A stretch of 5,760 nt of DNA, taken from Mycobacterium sp. (GTDB lineage Bacteria; Actinomycetota; Actinomycetes; Mycobacteriales; Mycobacteriaceae). The stretch is taken from positions 1-5,760 of the forward strand of contig JAQSXQ010000148.1 of assembly GCA_029256565.1 (NCBI GenBank), given 5' to 3'. Shown one piece after another: positions 3,929-5,760 of this stretch (its first letter is position 1; every line of letters starts with the position of its first letter). Both the position numbers and the translations under genes were made by a program. The notes under the pieces are model-generated. The model was not told the DNA's origin. It was given only the letters and a program-made list of their open reading frames with translations, and did no database searches.

Positions 3929-5383
3929 GTGACTTCGTCCGACACCACCGCCACCGCACAAATCGGGGTCACCGGCCTGGCGGTGATGGGATCCAACATC
4001 GCCCGCAACTTCGCGCACAAGGGCTACACCGTCGCCCTGCACAACCGCTCGGTGTCCAAGACCGACGCACTGCTCGAGGCACACGGATCCGAGGGCAAGT
4101 TCGTCCGCAGCGAGACCATCCCCGAGTTCCTCGCCGCGCTCGAGAAGCCGCGCCGCGTGCTGATCATGGTCAAGGCAGGCGACCCCACCGACGCCGTGAT
4201 CAACGAACTCGCCGACGCGATGGAGGAAGGCGACATCATCATCGACGGCGGCAACTCCCTCTTCACCGACACCATCCGCCGCGAGAAGGCGATCCGCGAG
4301 CGCGGCCTGCACTACGTCGGCGCGGGCATCTCCGGTGGCGAGGAGGGCGCGCTGAACGGGCCGTCGATCATGCCCGGCGGCCCCAAGGAGTCCTACGAGT
4401 CGCTCGGTCCGCTGCTCGAGGAGATCTCGGCCCACGTCGACGGCGTCCCCTGCTGCACCCACATCGGTCCCGACGGCTCCGGGCACTTCGTGAAGATGGT
4501 GCACAACGGCATCGAGTACTCCGACATGCAGCTCATCGGCGAGGCCTACCAGCTGCTCCGCGACGGCCTCGGCAAGTCCGCGGGCGAGATCGCCGAGGTG
4601 TTCGCCGAGTGGAACTCCGGCGACCTGGACAGCTACCTGATCGAGATCACCGCCGAGGTGCTCCGCCAGGTCGACGCCAAGACCGGCAAGCCGCTGGTCG
4701 ACCTCATCCTCGACGAGGCCGAGCAGAAGGGCACCGGCCGCTGGACGGTCAAGTCGGCCCTCGACCTTGGCGTCCCGGTGACGGGCATCGCCGAGGCCGT
4801 GTTCGCCCGCGCACTGTCGGGTTCGGTCGCGCAGCGCACGGCCACCACCGGTCTCGCCTCCGGTGACCTCGGGACGAAGCCGTCGGACGCCGCGCGGTTC
4901 ACCGACGACGTCAGCAAGGCGCTGTACGCGTCGAAGATCGTCGCGTACGCCCAGGGCTTCAACCAGATCCAGGCAGGCAGCAACGAGTACGGCTGGGACA
5001 TCACGCCCGGTGACATGGCCACCATCTGGCGCGGCGGCTGCATCATCCGGGCGAAGTTCCTCAACCGCATCAAGGAGGCGTTCGACGAGGACGCCAACCT
5101 GCCGTCGCTGATCGTCGCCCCCTACTTCCGCAGCGCGATCGAGGACGCCATCGACAGCTGGCGCCGCGTCGTCGTCACCGCCACCGAACTGGGCATCCCG
5201 GTGCCCGGCTTCGCGTCGGCGCTGTCCTACTACGACGCGCTGCGCACCGAGCGCCTGCCCGCCGCCCTCACCCAGGGGTTGCGCGACTTCTTCGGTGCGC
5301 ACACCTACGGTCGCATCGACGCCGACCGCGACAAGCGCTTCCACACGTTGTGGAGCGGCGACCGCAGCGAGGTCGAGGCCTGA
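3929..5383 (+). CDS. gnd: 6-phosphogluconate dehydrogenase, NADP-dependent, decarboxylating
   Basis: A 484-residue enzyme of the long, dimeric 6PGDH type. It converts 6-phosphogluconate to ribulose 5-phosphate plus CO2 and NADPH in the oxidative pentose phosphate pathway (cytoplasm). An N-terminal Rossmann fold starts with GVTGLAVMGSN (13-23), and HNRSVSK (38-44) supplies the Asn-Arg-Ser pattern that prefers NADP. The 6PGDH signature follows: GAGISGGEEGALNGPSIMPGG (131-151). Catalytic residues are seen in GSGHFVKMVHNGIEY (183-197): Lys189, His192, Asn193 and Glu197. KGTGRWT (267-273) belongs to the all-helical domain, and the tail has RDFFGAHTYGR (452-462) with the substrate-phosphate Arg and His. 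The GTG start has a GAAAGG ribosome binding site (3917-3922, 6-nt spacing). It corresponds to M. tuberculosis gnd1 (Rv1844c), between the M56 protease and guaB1. No missing active-site residues were noticed. Confidence 0.97.
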   Translation: MTSSDTTATAQIGVTGLAVMGSNIARNFAHKGYTVALHNRSVSKTDALLEAHGSEGKFVRSETIPEFLAALEKPRRVLIMVKAGDPTDAVINELADAMEEGDIIIDGGNSLFTDTIRREKAIRERGLHYVGAGISGGEEGALNGPSIMPGGPKESYESLGPLLEEISAHVDGVPCCTHIGPDGSGHFVKMVHNGIEYSDMQLIGEAYQLLRDGLGKSAGEIAEVFAEWNSGDLDSYLIEITAEVLRQVDAKTGKPLVDLILDEAEQKGTGRWTVKSALDLGVPVTGIAEAVFARALSGSVAQRTATTGLASGDLGTKPSDAARFTDDVSKALYASKIVAYAQGFNQIQAGSNEYGWDITPGDMATIWRGGCIIRAKFLNRIKEAFDEDANLPSLIVAPYFRSAIEDAIDSWRRVVVTATELGIPVPGFASALSYYDALRTERLPAALTQGLRDFFGAHTYGRIDADRDKRFHTLWSGDRSEVEA

Positions 5384-5393
5384 CCCTGCCCCG

Positions 5394-5399
5394 TAGAAT
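5394..5399 (+). promoter_or_regulatory. Predicted -10 element for (near-)leaderless guaB1 transcription
   Basis: TAGAAT matches TATAAT at five of six positions and fits the actinobacterial TANNNT pattern. It ends 8 nt before the guaB1 ATG (5408), so transcription would start at or within two bases of the start codon. The gene has only a poor Shine-Dalgarno sequence (AGG at 5403-5405), consistent with leaderless translation. No clear -35 is seen, which is common in actinobacteria. Confidence 0.5.
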
Positions 5400-5407
5400 C
5401 GCAGGCG

Positions 5408-5760
5408 ATGCGATTCCTCGAAGGGCACAACCCGCCGTATGACCTGACCTACGACGACGTCTTCGTCGTACCGGGACGTTCCGACGTGACGTCCCGGTTC
5501 GACGTCGACCTCGCCACGGTCGACGGCACGGGCACCACCATCCCCGTGGTGGTCGCGAACATGACCGCCGTGGCCGGCCGCCGGATGGCGGAGACCGTCG
5601 CACGCCGCGGCGGCATCGTCGTGCTGCCGCAGGACCTGCCGATCAGCGCGGTCCAGGCGACGGTCGACTTCGTCAAGAGCCGCGACCTGGTCGCCGACAC
5701 CCCGGTACTGCTGGCGCCGGACGACTCGGTGTCCGACGCGACCGCGCTGATCCACAAGCG
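5408..5760 (+). CDS. guaB1: IMPDH-family GuaB1 (GMP reductase-type, CBS-containing), N-terminal part
   Basis: The first 117 codons are present; the gene continues past the right edge. It begins MRFLEGHNPPYDLTYDDVFV and continues FDVDLATVDG, TTIPVVVANMTAVAGRRMAE, then RRGGIVVLPQDLPISAV and TPVLLAPDDSVSDATALIHK. This is the start of the IMPDH/GMPR TIM barrel, with the TVAGRRMAETVAR-type segment followed by entry into a CBS (Bateman) module near LAPDDSVSDA. It resembles mycobacterial GuaB1 (Rv1843c, about 480 residues) rather than the true IMP dehydrogenase GuaB2. The mycobacterial GuaB1 protein has been shown to be a GMP reductase, NADPH-dependent GMP to IMP conversion for purine balance, despite its usual IMPDH label. 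The catalytic cysteine loop lies beyond the window, so activity cannot be judged here. It starts 24 nt after gnd and may also have its own promoter. Confidence 0.9.
   Translation, partial: MRFLEGHNPPYDLTYDDVFVVPGRSDVTSRFDVDLATVDGTGTTIPVVVANMTAVAGRRMAETVARRGGIVVLPQDLPISAVQATVDFVKSRDLVADTPVLLAPDDSVSDATALIHK

Noticed and set aside
3160..4866. A 568-codon plus-strand open frame overlapping the M56 gene and gnd
   Set aside because: It is very rich in Arg, His and Pro, and spans two clearly identified genes in another frame; a GC-driven shadow.
3869..5755. A 628-codon open frame on the minus strand opposite gnd and guaB1
   Set aside because: The translation is a low-complexity run of Val/Gly/Asp/Arg/His without any family motif, lies entirely antisense to gnd and guaB1, and follows from strong GC bias at third codon positions.
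1..5760. CRISPR arrays, tRNA/rRNA genes, insertion sequences, attachment sites
   Set aside because: I found no spaced repeat array, tRNA-like cloverleaf, transposase sequence or terminal inverted repeats with target duplications anywhere in the window.

Overview
This is a high-GC actinobacterial window, almost certainly from a mycolic-acid-producing member of the Mycobacteriales (Gordonia, Rhodococcus or Mycobacterium relatives; I lean towards Gordonia but cannot prove it). Gene order and protein sequences match, from memory, the Mycobacterium tuberculosis block guaB1-gnd1-Rv1845c-blaI(Rv1846c) / Rv1847-ureA-ureB-ureC. The main difference is an extra gene between blaI and the thioesterase.

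Left part, minus strand: the first codons of ureC, then complete ureB and ureA, tightly packed as a urease structural operon. Next is a 138-bp gap dominated by a very long imperfect hairpin (789-854), then a PaaI/hotdog thioesterase like Rv1847. Upstream of it is a 191-bp gap that looks empty of protein genes. That gap holds a strong intrinsic terminator (1329-1363) and, about 85 bp further upstream, a promoter overlapped by a perfect DtxR/IdeR-type iron box (1457-1475). Together they predict an iron-repressed small RNA of about 119 nt on the minus strand, in the same position as the mycobacterial iron-sparing sRNA MrsI (ncRv11846).

Middle: a minus-strand gene for a 259-aa FhuF-like protein (1472-2251), with its own iron box over its promoter (2266-2284). 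Its stop codon lies inside the iron box of the sRNA promoter. The divergent control region (2285-2480) carries a tandem CGTAGTAC repeat, a likely BlaI autoregulatory operator.

Right part, plus strand: blaI (winged-helix repressor), an M56-family membrane metalloprotease with HEQAH motif (BlaR-like but without a sensor domain), gnd (NADP-dependent 6-phosphogluconate dehydrogenase) and the start of guaB1 (IMPDH-family protein; the mycobacterial homologue is a GMP reductase). guaB1 appears to have its own promoter with little or no leader.

The strongest items for follow-up are the iron-regulated sRNA candidate, the iron-box-flanked FhuF-like gene inserted beside it, and the long hairpin between the thioesterase and urease genes.
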